61,098 nt of DNA from an uncultured Bacteroidia bacterium. Its GTDB lineage: Bacteria > Bacteroidota > Bacteroidia > Bacteroidales > F082. The position numbers and the translations under genes are program-made. Below are positions 52,516 through 59,578 of the stretch, piece by piece. The stretch lies in NCBI GenBank assembly GCA_902799345.1, contig CADBZW010000030.1, forward strand, positions 1 to 61,098, given 5' to 3'. The notes beneath the pieces are model-generated. The model searched no databases, was not told the DNA's origin, and worked only from the letters and a program-made list of their open reading frames with translations. Every line of letters begins with the position of its first letter. Position 1 is the stretch's first letter.

Positions 52516-53073
52516 TTATTGTTTTTCAATGTATAAACCAATATCTGAGATGCCTTTCAACACAGGCTCGCGCATGGCTTGCTCGATTTCGAAGTGGTAG
52601 GTGCCATTCATGGGGAAGAGCAGGTTGTCGTTGAGGGGGACGACACGGTCTCTCATGCTGCCGCTGCTTTTGCCGATCCAACGTCCTTCGGGTGTGGCCA
52701 GCGTACATTCGATGGTGTCGTGCGTGACGTTGCCGTTGGGCATGCGAGTGTGGAGAAACACGAAGAGGTTGCTGTAGCGGTAGTTCTCCAAATGACGTAA
52801 GCCGATGCCGAAACGGTAAAGGCTGACGGTGTCGTTGATGTCGACGTCGAAGGCCACACGGTCCTCTTGTCGCCACTCGGCTTCGGGGATGACGGTGCGT
52901 TTGTTGAACGACTCGCTGGTGCAGCTCGCAAAAAACAATAAAACTAACAGAAAAGCCGTCATTGCGGGCTTGACCCGCAATCTCCCGTGCAGAAGAGGTT
53001 GTACTAATGCACGGGTGATGGCGGATGTTCCTCCGCCATGACGGCTTTTTGTAATGGTTATGTTTTTATTCAT
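52516..53073 (-). CDS. gldH: Gliding-motility/T9SS lipoprotein GldH with a repeat inserted in its signal peptide
   Basis: GldH is an outer-membrane lipoprotein associated with type IX secretion. The mature part is typical (NKRTVIPEAEWRQEDRVAF, RYSNLFVFLHTRMPNG, GIGLRHLENYRYSN). The lipobox is LLVLLFFASC at about residue 51, much later than normal. Residues 9-41 (from KSRHGGGTSAITRA to RLRVKPAMTA) are encoded by a 100-bp palindromic element, between the basic start MNKNITIT and the hydrophobic core. Either the long n-region RLRVKPAMT still works, or translation starts inside at the Met before TAFLLV. It lies between the psp1 and pbp1A genes. Confidence 0.85.
   Translation of the reverse strand: MNKNITITKSRHGGGTSAITRALVQPLLHGRLRVKPAMTAFLLVLLFFASCTSESFNKRTVIPEAEWRQEDRVAFDVDINDTVSLYRFGIGLRHLENYRYSNLFVFLHTRMPNGNVTHDTIECTLATPEGRWIGKSSGSMRDRVVPLNDNLLFPMNGTYHFEIEQAMREPVLKGISDIGLYIEKQ
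52951..53050. repeat. 100-bp palindromic element within the gldH signal sequence
   Basis: Outer arms AAAAGCCGTCAT and ATGACGGCTTTT; inside, ATTGCGGGCTTGACCCGCAAT and GGCGGATGTTCCTCCGCC are two further hairpins, plus CCCGTGC/GCACGGG. Confidence 0.85.
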
Positions 53074-53088
53074 ATAATGTTTCTTTAA

Positions 53089-54207
53089 TCAGTCACTCAT
53101 TTTCTTAAGGTCGGCCTCTCTGTAGCCTTCGTTGGTGTTGGTCTGGGCTTCCTTCGTAACGGCATAGTCTTCCAGTTTCGCAGGTTTCTGCCCCTTCTTG
53201 TTCATGGCGATGATGTCCTTCACCTTGGCTACGGGAATGGCCATGATGTTATTCTTGTCCGTGGTATAGGAATACCACATGATGCCTTTGAAGACGTCGT
53301 TTTTCTGGTGCACGGCGTCGCCACTCTCGAAGTGCAGCACGATGTTGGGGTCGGAGAAGGCTTTCAAGGCTTCCACATAGGCTTCATATTCGTAGTTGAG
53401 GCAGCACTTCAGTTTGCCGCACATGCCAGCCAGTTTCTGGGGGTTGGGAGAAAGCTGCTGCACGCGGGCCACATTGGTGGTCACCGATTGGAAGTCGGTA
53501 ATCCAAGAGGCGCAGCACAACTCGCGTCCGCAAGAGCCGAGGCCGCCGAGCTTGGCCGACTCCTGGCGCACGCCGATTTGTCGCATCTCGATGCGGATGT
53601 GGAACTCTTCGGCCAGTTTTTTGATGAGTTCGCGGAAGTCGACGCGGCCATCGGCGGTGTAGTAGAAGATGGCCTTGGTCTTGTCGCCTTGGTACTCCAC
53701 GTCGTTGAGTTTCATCTCCAGTCCGAGGTTGTCGATGATGGTACGGGTACGTGCCAAAGTGCTGTCTTCCAATTGGATGGCCGACAAAAACTTCTCCACG
53801 TCGTTCACTCTGGCGCGGCGGTAAATCTTCTTCATCTCCTCCAAAGGAGTGCGGAAGCGTTTGCGCTTCATCTGGCGTTTCACAATCTCGCCCAACAGGG
53901 TGACGATGCCGATGTCGTGCCCGATGGCGGTCTCCACGGCGACAAACTCGCCCACTTCCAACTCCAAATCTTCAGGATAGGTAAAATAGTCCTTCCTGTC
54001 GTTCTTGAAACGCACCTCGGCCAGACGTACCTCGCCTTTCACCTCTTGGTTTTCGTAGTCTTTCAACCAGTCGAACTGGCTCAGCTTGCAACGGCCGCAT
54101 GAGAGCACCTTTTGACCAGTATTGTAGGTCGTTCCAAGGGTACATCCGCGGTTGAGTAGTTGTCCGTCAATGCTTTTAATATCGTTTTTCGGTTGATTTT
54201 CAGTCAT
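53089..54207 (-). CDS. PSP1-domain protein (RicT/YaaT-like)
   Basis: The 372-residue cytoplasmic protein carries the PSP1 C-terminal domain. Cysteine motifs VLSCGRCKL, LGSCGRELCCASW and AGMCGKLKCCLNYE fit the iron-sulfur cluster ligands of the Bacillus RicT (YaaT), which helps mRNA maturation. Start at 54207 (MTENQPKND) as the extended frame would cross the promoter. First gene of the gldH-pbp1A-obg-pap2 operon. Confidence 0.88.
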   Translation of the reverse strand: MTENQPKNDIKSIDGQLLNRGCTLGTTYNTGQKVLSCGRCKLSQFDWLKDYENQEVKGEVRLAEVRFKNDRKDYFTYPEDLELEVGEFVAVETAIGHDIGIVTLLGEIVKRQMKRKRFRTPLEEMKKIYRRARVNDVEKFLSAIQLEDSTLARTRTIIDNLGLEMKLNDVEYQGDKTKAIFYYTADGRVDFRELIKKLAEEFHIRIEMRQIGVRQESAKLGGLGSCGRELCCASWITDFQSVTTNVARVQQLSPNPQKLAGMCGKLKCCLNYEYEAYVEALKAFSDPNIVLHFESGDAVHQKNDVFKGIMWYSYTTDKNNIMAIPVAKVKDIIAMNKKGQKPAKLEDYAVTKEAQTNTNEGYREADLKKMSD

Positions 54208-54242
54208 TTGATAAAATGGATTAGGTAAATATGTATAAATTG

Positions 54243-54250
54243 CAAAAATA
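54243..54250 (-). promoter_or_regulatory. -7 element of the psp1-gldH-pbp1A-obg-pap2 operon
   Basis: TATTTTTG followed by C on the minus strand, 35 nt before the ATG. Confidence 0.6.
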
Positions 54251-54264
54251 CAAAAAATATTGTT

Positions 54265-54272
54265 TACCTTTG
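54265..54272 (+). promoter_or_regulatory. -7 element of lemA
   Basis: TACCTTTG followed by C, divergent from the psp1 promoter 14 nt away. Confidence 0.6.
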
Positions 54273-54327
54273 CACTCTGATATAACATCGCTGAAAATCA
54301 TATTATTGTCCAATAAAAATTAGAAAA

Positions 54328-54918
54328 ATGAAAAAAGGTATTATCGTCATCCTCGCCCTCGTCGTCCTTGCGGTCGTATGGGGTGTTAGCATTTACAACG
54401 GATTGGTTACCAAGCAAGAAGGCGTTGAAAAAGCCATCGGTAACGTGCAGACGGCATTCCAGAAACGCGCCGACCTGATCCCGAACCTCGTCGCCACGGT
54501 GAAGAACTACGCCGAGTATGAGCAAGGCACCTTGACGGCTGTCGTCGAAGCTCGCGCCAAGGCCACTTCGGTCACCCTTGACCCGAGCAACCTCACCGAG
54601 GAAAGCGTGAAAGCCTACATGAACGCCCAGAACGAGTTGTCGGGCGCCCTGTCGCGCTTGCTTGTCACGGTGGAGCAGTACCCCGACCTGAAAGCCAACC
54701 AGAACTACCTCGACCTGCAGTCGCAACTGGAAGGCTGCGAAAACGGCATCGCCAACGCGAGACGCGAATGGCAGGAAGCCGTGAGGGTCTACAACACCTC
54801 TGTGCGCCGCTTCCCCGCCAACGTCATCGCAGGCATGTTCGGCTTCGAGAAGTCGCCTTATTTTGAGGCTTCCGAAGGTGCCGAGAAGGCTCCCGACGTG
54901 AAAGGGCTGTTTGAATAA
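54328..54918 (+). CDS. lemA: LemA family protein
   Basis: The 196-residue membrane-anchored protein (one N-terminal helix, IIVILALVVLAVVWGVSIYN) is followed by the helical LemA domain: GVEKAIGNVQTAFQKRADLI, PNLVATVKNYAEYEQGTL and RREWQEAVRVYNTSVRRFP. The molecular role is unclear; LemA has been linked to the envelope stress response in other phyla. No TPM-domain partner follows, unlike the usual lemA-TPM pairing. Confidence 0.92.
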   Translation: MKKGIIVILALVVLAVVWGVSIYNGLVTKQEGVEKAIGNVQTAFQKRADLIPNLVATVKNYAEYEQGTLTAVVEARAKATSVTLDPSNLTEESVKAYMNAQNELSGALSRLLVTVEQYPDLKANQNYLDLQSQLEGCENGIANARREWQEAVRVYNTSVRRFPANVIAGMFGFEKSPYFEASEGAEKAPDVKGLFE

Positions 54919-54931
54919 AAATCAAAAAATT

Positions 54932-54963
54932 CTTGCGTCGTTTTTTCCAAACGCATATTTTTG
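54932..54963 (+). promoter_or_regulatory. -33/-7 promoter of glmS
   Basis: CTTG at 54932-54935 and TATTTTTG at 54956-54963, spacing 20 nt. The leader is under 20 nt, so there is no glmS ribozyme. Confidence 0.6.
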
Positions 54964-54984
54964 TGCCTTTTAATTGACGCAAAT

Positions 54985-56829
54985 ATGTGTGGAATAGTTG
55001 CTTACGTAGGCCGGCAAGAGGCCTATCCCATTCTCATCGAGGGCTTGAAGCGCCTCGAATATCGTGGCTACGACAGCGCCGGCGTGGCGCTGCTCAACGA
55101 GGCTAACGAACTCAACGTTTATAAAGCAAAAGGAAAGGTCTCCGACTTGGAGGCCTTTGCTTCTTCCAAGGATGTCAGCGGTCATATCGGCATCGCCCAC
55201 ACCCGTTGGGCCACCCACGGCGAGCCCAACCAGGTGAACGCCCACCCGCATATGTCGCAATCGGGTCGCATCGCCTTGATTCACAACGGCATCATCGAAA
55301 ACTACCTTAGCCTCCGTAAGGAACTGGAGAAACGTGGTTTCACCTTCAAGTCGTCGACTGACACGGAGGTGCTCACCAACCTCATTGAAGACGTGCAGCA
55401 GAGCGAGCATGTCGACCTCTTCGAGGCCGTGCGCATCGCCCTTAACCACGTGGTGGGTGCCTATGCCATTGCTATCGTGGAGAAAGGTCACCCCGACGAA
55501 CTGATTGCCGCCCGTAAGGGCAGTCCCATGGTCATCGGCATCGGCGAGGATGAGTATTACATCGCCTCCGACGCCACGCCCATCGTGGGTCGCACACAAA
55601 AAGTGGTCTACCTTGAAGATGAGCAAGTGGTCCGTATCAAGTTAGGCGAGGAGCTGCACATCAAGACCATCCAGGACGTGGAGGCCATGCCTTACGTGCA
55701 AGAGCTGAAGATGAACCTCGACAGCATCGAGAAGGCCGGCTTCGACCACTTCATGATGAAGGAGATCTACGAGCAGCCCACCATCGTGCGCGACACCATG
55801 CGTGGCCGTCTGCATCCCGAGAGCAACACAGTGCGTCTCGGCGGCATCGCACAATACGAGAAGCAGCTGCTCTATGCCGACAATATCGTCTTCGTGGCTT
55901 GTGGTACTTCGTGGCACGCCAGCCTTGTAGGTAGCTATCTTATAGAGAAACTAGCCAAGATTCGCGTCAAGGTGGAGTATGCCTCTGAGTTCCGTTACCG
56001 CGACCCCGTGGTCACGCCGCACGACGTGGTGATTGCCGTGTCGCAGTCGGGTGAGACCGCCGACACGCTGGCCGCTATCCAATTAGCGAAAGAGAAAGGC
56101 GCCGTGGTGTTAGGCATCTGCAACGTCATCGGCTCGTCCATCTCGAGAGCCACCGATGCGGGCATTTACACTCACGCAGGCCCAGAAATCGGCGTGGCAT
56201 CCACCAAAGCCTTCACCTCGCAGGTGACGGTGATGGCCATGCTGGCCTTGCGTCTCGCCGAGCTGAAAGGCTCGATGAAAGACGAGGAACGTCTTGAATT
56301 CATACAAGAGCTGGACCGCATTCCCGATAAGATACAATGGACCCTCGACCACAGCGGCCATGTGAAGGACATCGCCGAGAAATATAAGGATGTGCATAAC
56401 ATGTTGTATCTCGGCCGTCTGCAGAACTATCCCGTGGCCCTCGAAGGCGCCTTGAAGCTGAAGGAAATCTCCTACATCCATGCCGAAGGTTATCCTGCCG
56501 CTGAGATGAAACACGGTCCCATCGCCTTGATTGACAAGGATATGCCAGTGGTCTTCATCGCCACCAACCACAGCACCTACGAGAAGGTGTTGAGCAACAT
56601 CCAGGAGGTGAAAGCGCGCGACGGCAAGATCATTGCCATCGTTAGTGAGAAGGACGTGTTGGCCCGCAAGATGGCAGATTATGTCATCGAGATTCCTGAG
56701 ACGGAGTGCCTCTATTCGCCGTTGTTGGCGACGGTGCCCTTGCAGATATTGGCCTACCACATCGCCGTGATGCGAGGTTGTAACGTCGACCAGCCGCGCA
56801 ATCTGGCGAAGTCGGTGACGGTGGAATAA
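54985..56829 (+). CDS. glmS: Glutamine-fructose-6-phosphate aminotransferase
   Basis: The 614-residue enzyme makes glucosamine-6-phosphate for wall and LPS precursors. Processing would expose Cys2 of MCGIVAYVG as the glutaminase nucleophile. HTRWATHGEPNQVNAHPH, the linker LGGIAQYE, and SIS domains (ACGTSWHASLVGSYLIEKLA, SQSGETADTLAA, GPEIGVASTKAFTSQ) follow, with the C-terminal NLAKSVTVE. Start at 54985 because the Cys must be residue 2; an eight-codon upstream extension overlaps the promoter. Confidence 0.97.
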   Translation: MCGIVAYVGRQEAYPILIEGLKRLEYRGYDSAGVALLNEANELNVYKAKGKVSDLEAFASSKDVSGHIGIAHTRWATHGEPNQVNAHPHMSQSGRIALIHNGIIENYLSLRKELEKRGFTFKSSTDTEVLTNLIEDVQQSEHVDLFEAVRIALNHVVGAYAIAIVEKGHPDELIAARKGSPMVIGIGEDEYYIASDATPIVGRTQKVVYLEDEQVVRIKLGEELHIKTIQDVEAMPYVQELKMNLDSIEKAGFDHFMMKEIYEQPTIVRDTMRGRLHPESNTVRLGGIAQYEKQLLYADNIVFVACGTSWHASLVGSYLIEKLAKIRVKVEYASEFRYRDPVVTPHDVVIAVSQSGETADTLAAIQLAKEKGAVVLGICNVIGSSISRATDAGIYTHAGPEIGVASTKAFTSQVTVMAMLALRLAELKGSMKDEERLEFIQELDRIPDKIQWTLDHSGHVKDIAEKYKDVHNMLYLGRLQNYPVALEGALKLKEISYIHAEGYPAAEMKHGPIALIDKDMPVVFIATNHSTYEKVLSNIQEVKARDGKIIAIVSEKDVLARKMADYVIEIPETECLYSPLLATVPLQILAYHIAVMRGCNVDQPRNLAKSVTVE

Positions 56830-56837
56830 ACAGAAAA

Positions 56838-56864
56838 AGAGCAGCTCAACGAGCTGCTCTTTTT
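56838..56864. terminator. Bidirectional terminator between glmS and tRNA-Leu
   Basis: A ten-base-pair stem AGAGCAGCTC/GAGCTGCTCT with a three-base loop, A run to the left and T run to the right. Confidence 0.88.
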
Positions 56865-56869
56865 CTTCG

Positions 56870-56953
56870 TACCGAAGGCCGGGATCGAACCGGCACGAGT
56901 GTTACCTCATCGGTTTTTGAGACCGACGCGTCTACCGATTCCGCCACTTCGGC
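56870..56953 (-). tRNA. tRNA-Leu (CAA)
   Basis: The minus strand folds as a class II tRNA: acceptor GCCGAAG/CTTCGGT, anticodon stem TCGGT/ACCGA with loop CTCAAAA (anticodon CAA), long variable arm and T-arm GCCGG/CCGGC. Discriminator A; CCA not encoded. Convergent with glmS. Confidence 0.93.
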
Positions 56954-56981
56954 ATGTGCTTCATCGCGTCAAACGCGGCTG

Positions 56982-56989
56982 CAAAAATA
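56982..56989 (-). promoter_or_regulatory. -7 element of tRNA-Leu
   Basis: TATTTTTG followed by C on the minus strand, 28 nt before the tRNA. Confidence 0.55.
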
Positions 56990-57020
56990 CGGGTGAGTAA
57001 AATTTTCTCTTTTTTGTCTT

Positions 57021-57050
57021 GTCCGCTCGAAGAAAATCCCTAATTTTGCA
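57021..57050 (+). promoter_or_regulatory. -33/-7 promoter of prs
   Basis: TTGT at 57021-57024 and TAATTTTG followed by C at 57043-57050, spacing 18 nt. Confidence 0.6.
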
Positions 57051-57080
57051 GCCCGAAAATCACTCTAAAACGCCTTCAAA

Positions 57081-58016
57081 ATGTCAGGAAAATTCGTTTC
57101 CATTTTCGCCGGTAGAGCCACCAAGGACTTGGGCTCCAAGATAGCCGAAGCCTATGGCACTCAACTAGGTAAGTCGCAAGTCGTCGTCTTCTCCGACGGC
57201 GAGTTCCAACCTTCTTACGAGGAGAGCATCCGTGGCCATCACGTGTTTATCGTTCAGTCCACCATGCCCTCTACTGACAACCTGATGGAGCTTTTGCTCA
57301 TGATTGACGCCGCCAAGCGTGCCTCGGCACACAAGGTCATCGCTGTGATACCCTATTTCGGATGGGCCCGTCAGGACCGTAAGGACCAGCCCCGCGTGAG
57401 CATCGGATCTAAGTTGGTAGCCAATATGCTGACCGCCGCTGGCGTGAACCGCATCATTACCCTCGACCTCCATGCCGACCAAATCCAAGGCTTCTTCGAC
57501 ATTCCCGTGGATGCCCTCTATGCCTCCAGTCTCTTCATCGACTACATCCAAAAGATGCAAATCGACGACTTGATGATGGCTTCGCCTGATGTCGGGGGCT
57601 CCAAGCGTGCTTCGGCATACGCCAAGCGTCTCGGCTGCGACCTCGCCATCTGCCACAAGCAACGCTCACGTGCCAACGTGGTGGATAGCATGACCCTCAT
57701 TGGCGATGTGAAGGACAAAAACGTCATCCTTGTCGACGACATCATCGACACGGCTGGCACCATCGTCAAGGCAGGTCAGGTTTTGATGGACAACGGCGCC
57801 AAGAGCGTCCGCGCCTTCGCCACCCATGCCGTTTGCAGCGGTCCCGCCATGGAACGACTCGACAACTCGGTGTTCAGCGAGGTGGTGGTCACTGACTCCA
57901 TCCCGTTGCCCGCCAACGCTTCCAAAAAAATCCACGTGGTGAGCACGGCTCCCTTGTTTGCCGATGTCATACACCGTGTGGAATCATACGAATCCATCAG
58001 TTCGTTGTTCAAATAG
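57081..58016 (+). CDS. prs: Ribose-phosphate pyrophosphokinase
   Basis: The 311-residue enzyme makes PRPP for nucleotide, His and Trp synthesis. Motifs: KSQVVVFSDGEFQPSYEESI, YFGWARQDRKDQPRVSIGSK, the PRPP loop VDDIIDTAGTIVKAG and TLDLHADQIQGFFD. The length is standard. The 125-nt spacer to rplY contains GTCCTAAGTCC-type short repeats and an AACAATTAAACAA stretch. Confidence 0.95.
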   Translation: MSGKFVSIFAGRATKDLGSKIAEAYGTQLGKSQVVVFSDGEFQPSYEESIRGHHVFIVQSTMPSTDNLMELLLMIDAAKRASAHKVIAVIPYFGWARQDRKDQPRVSIGSKLVANMLTAAGVNRIITLDLHADQIQGFFDIPVDALYASSLFIDYIQKMQIDDLMMASPDVGGSKRASAYAKRLGCDLAICHKQRSRANVVDSMTLIGDVKDKNVILVDDIIDTAGTIVKAGQVLMDNGAKSVRAFATHAVCSGPAMERLDNSVFSEVVVTDSIPLPANASKKIHVVSTAPLFADVIHRVESYESISSLFK

Positions 58017-58098
58017 GAAAATAGACACGGGACAATATGACGAAAGACGTGTGACAATAAAAGTCCTAAGTCCCCAGTCCTAAAGTCCTCTGTCAAAC

Positions 58099-58141
58099 TT
58101 AATAAACAATTAAACAAATCAACAATTAAACAATCAACACA
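58099..58141. repeat. AACAATTAAACAATCAACA-type spacer repeat
   Basis: The reverse orientation of the A+T-rich repeat seen at 46679 and 60783. It forms the immediate leader of rplY. Confidence 0.55.
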
Positions 58142-58720
58142 ATGAAAACTGTATCATTGAGCGGTTCTCTTCGCGAGAACGTAGGGAAAAAGGATACTAA
58201 GGCATTGCGTAATGCCGAAATGGTTCCATGTGTCATGTACGGTGCCGGTGAAGAACAAATCCACTTCGCCACTGCCGAGAAGAACTTCACCAAGATCCTC
58301 TTTACCCCTGAGACTTACATCATCGAATTCGATGTCAATGGCAAGACCTACAAGACCATCCTGCAAGACATTCAGTATCACCCTGTGACCGACAAGGTGT
58401 TGCACGCTGACTTCCTCATCGTGAAGGAAGACAAGCCGATCACCGTCACCCTGCCTATCGCCCTCGAAGGCTCGGCTACCGGTGTCATGCGTGGTGGCAA
58501 ACCCAAGATGGGCATCAAGAAGGTGAAGGTCGCCGGTCTCATCAAAGACCTGCCTGACTACGTGAAGGTCAACATCAGCAACGTGAACATCAACGAAGCC
58601 ATCAAGGTGAAGGACCTCGCTATCGAGAATGTCACGCCCGTTACCCCTGGCTACACCGTCATCTTCGCTGTCAACGCCTCCCGTGGCGCCGCCGCTGCCG
58701 AAGAAGAAGCCGCAGAATAA
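58142..58720 (+). CDS. rplY: 50S ribosomal protein L25/general stress protein Ctc
   Basis: The 192-residue long-form L25 has an N-terminal 5S rRNA-binding domain (SLSGSLRENVGKKDTKALRN, YGAGEEQIHF) and the C-terminal TL5/Ctc domain (LPIALEGSATGVMRGGK). The Ala/Glu-rich end (RGAAAAEEEAAE) is usual. It probably shares the prs transcript and ends at a terminator. rplY-pth adjacency is common in bacteria. Confidence 0.93.
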   Translation: MKTVSLSGSLRENVGKKDTKALRNAEMVPCVMYGAGEEQIHFATAEKNFTKILFTPETYIIEFDVNGKTYKTILQDIQYHPVTDKVLHADFLIVKEDKPITVTLPIALEGSATGVMRGGKPKMGIKKVKVAGLIKDLPDYVKVNISNVNINEAIKVKDLAIENVTPVTPGYTVIFAVNASRGAAAAEEEAAE

Positions 58721-58738
58721 TCATTTATTCACCCATAC

Positions 58739-58769
58739 GAATAGGCCGTCTTCGGGCGGCCTATTTTTT
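58739..58769 (+). terminator. Rho-independent terminator of rplY
   Basis: Stem AATAGGCCG/CGGCCTATT with a TCTTCGGG loop, followed by TTTT. Confidence 0.85.
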
Positions 58770-58780
58770 AGTTTTTGGAA

Positions 58781-58882
58781 TTTGCTTCGCAAAGGAATCA
58801 ATCAAAAATCAATCAAAATACTCAAAGAAATATGTGCTTAAGAAAGATTTTTGAACGATTTCTTGGCCGTAGGCCAATCCCA
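58781..58882. repeat. Hairpin-ended repeat, copy C
   Basis: Begins TTTGCTTCGCAAA and ends GGCCGTAGGCC then AATCCCA. The internal arms are partly decayed (AATCAATCAAAAATC / AGATTTTTGAACGATTT). The pth start is 24 nt beyond. Confidence 0.8.
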
Positions 58883-58906
58883 AATAAGGAAACCAAAGAA
58901 GAAAAC

Positions 58907-59470
58907 ATGAAATACCTGATTGCCTGTTTGGGAAATATCGGCGCCGAGTACGACAACACCCGCCATAATATCGGCTTCAAGATTGCCGACCGCCTGGCGA
59001 AGGACCTGGAAGGCTCCTTCACCACAGGACGTTTGGCCCAGACCGCAGAAATGAAGTTCAAGGGTAAGACTTTGCTCGTCATCAAGCCGACCACCTATAT
59101 GAACCTGAGCGGCAAGGCGGTGAAATACTGGCTGCAACAGGAGAAGATCCCGATAGAGAACCTGCTGGTCGTCAATGACGACATCGCACTGCCTCTGGGT
59201 ACGTTGCGTCTCCGCAAACAGGGTGCCGATGGCGGCCACAACGGCTTGACCGACATCATCGAGAAGTTGGGTACCAATGTGTTTTGTCGTTTGCGTTTCG
59301 GCTTGGGCGATGACTTCCCGCGTGGCCGTCAGGTGGATTTCGTGCTGGGACAATGGAAGCCCTCAGAAGAGCCTATCGTCGACGAAAAAGTGGATCAAGC
59401 CGTCGAGATCATCAAGAGTTTTGTCACCCAAGGGGTGGACAGAACGATGAACCAGTATAATAAGAAGTGA
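58907..59470 (+). CDS. pth: Peptidyl-tRNA hydrolase
   Basis: The 187-residue enzyme recycles tRNA from stalled peptidyl-tRNA. Motifs: MKYLIACLGNIGAEYDNTRH with the catalytic His, KPTTYMNLSGKAV, VVNDDIALPLGTLRLRKQGA and GGHNGLTDI. The upstream open frame (from 58775) is translated repeat sequence, so the start at 58907 is chosen; it follows AAGAAGAAAAC, a weak ribosome site. Confidence 0.95.
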   Translation: MKYLIACLGNIGAEYDNTRHNIGFKIADRLAKDLEGSFTTGRLAQTAEMKFKGKTLLVIKPTTYMNLSGKAVKYWLQQEKIPIENLLVVNDDIALPLGTLRLRKQGADGGHNGLTDIIEKLGTNVFCRLRFGLGDDFPRGRQVDFVLGQWKPSEEPIVDEKVDQAVEIIKSFVTQGVDRTMNQYNKK

Positions 59471-59478
59471 TGACTTTA

Positions 59479-59567
59479 CGTCATTGCGAGGAGGAACGAC
59501 GAAGCAATCTAGGGATGATACTTAATAATATAATGCCCCTAGACTGCTTCGTTCCTCGCAGTGACGT
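59479..59567. repeat. Inverted pair of GTCATTGCGAGGAGgAACGACGAAGCAATC elements, second locus
   Basis: The same arrangement as 18164-18245, with about 30 bp between the two copies. It lies between convergent pth and the methyltransferase gene and may act as a transcription stop. Confidence 0.85.
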
Positions 59568-59578
59568 TAAACGTGGTG

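Noticed and set aside
54964-54985. Possible glmS ribozyme upstream of glmS
   Set aside because: The space between the -7 box and the ATG is about 20 nt, far too short.
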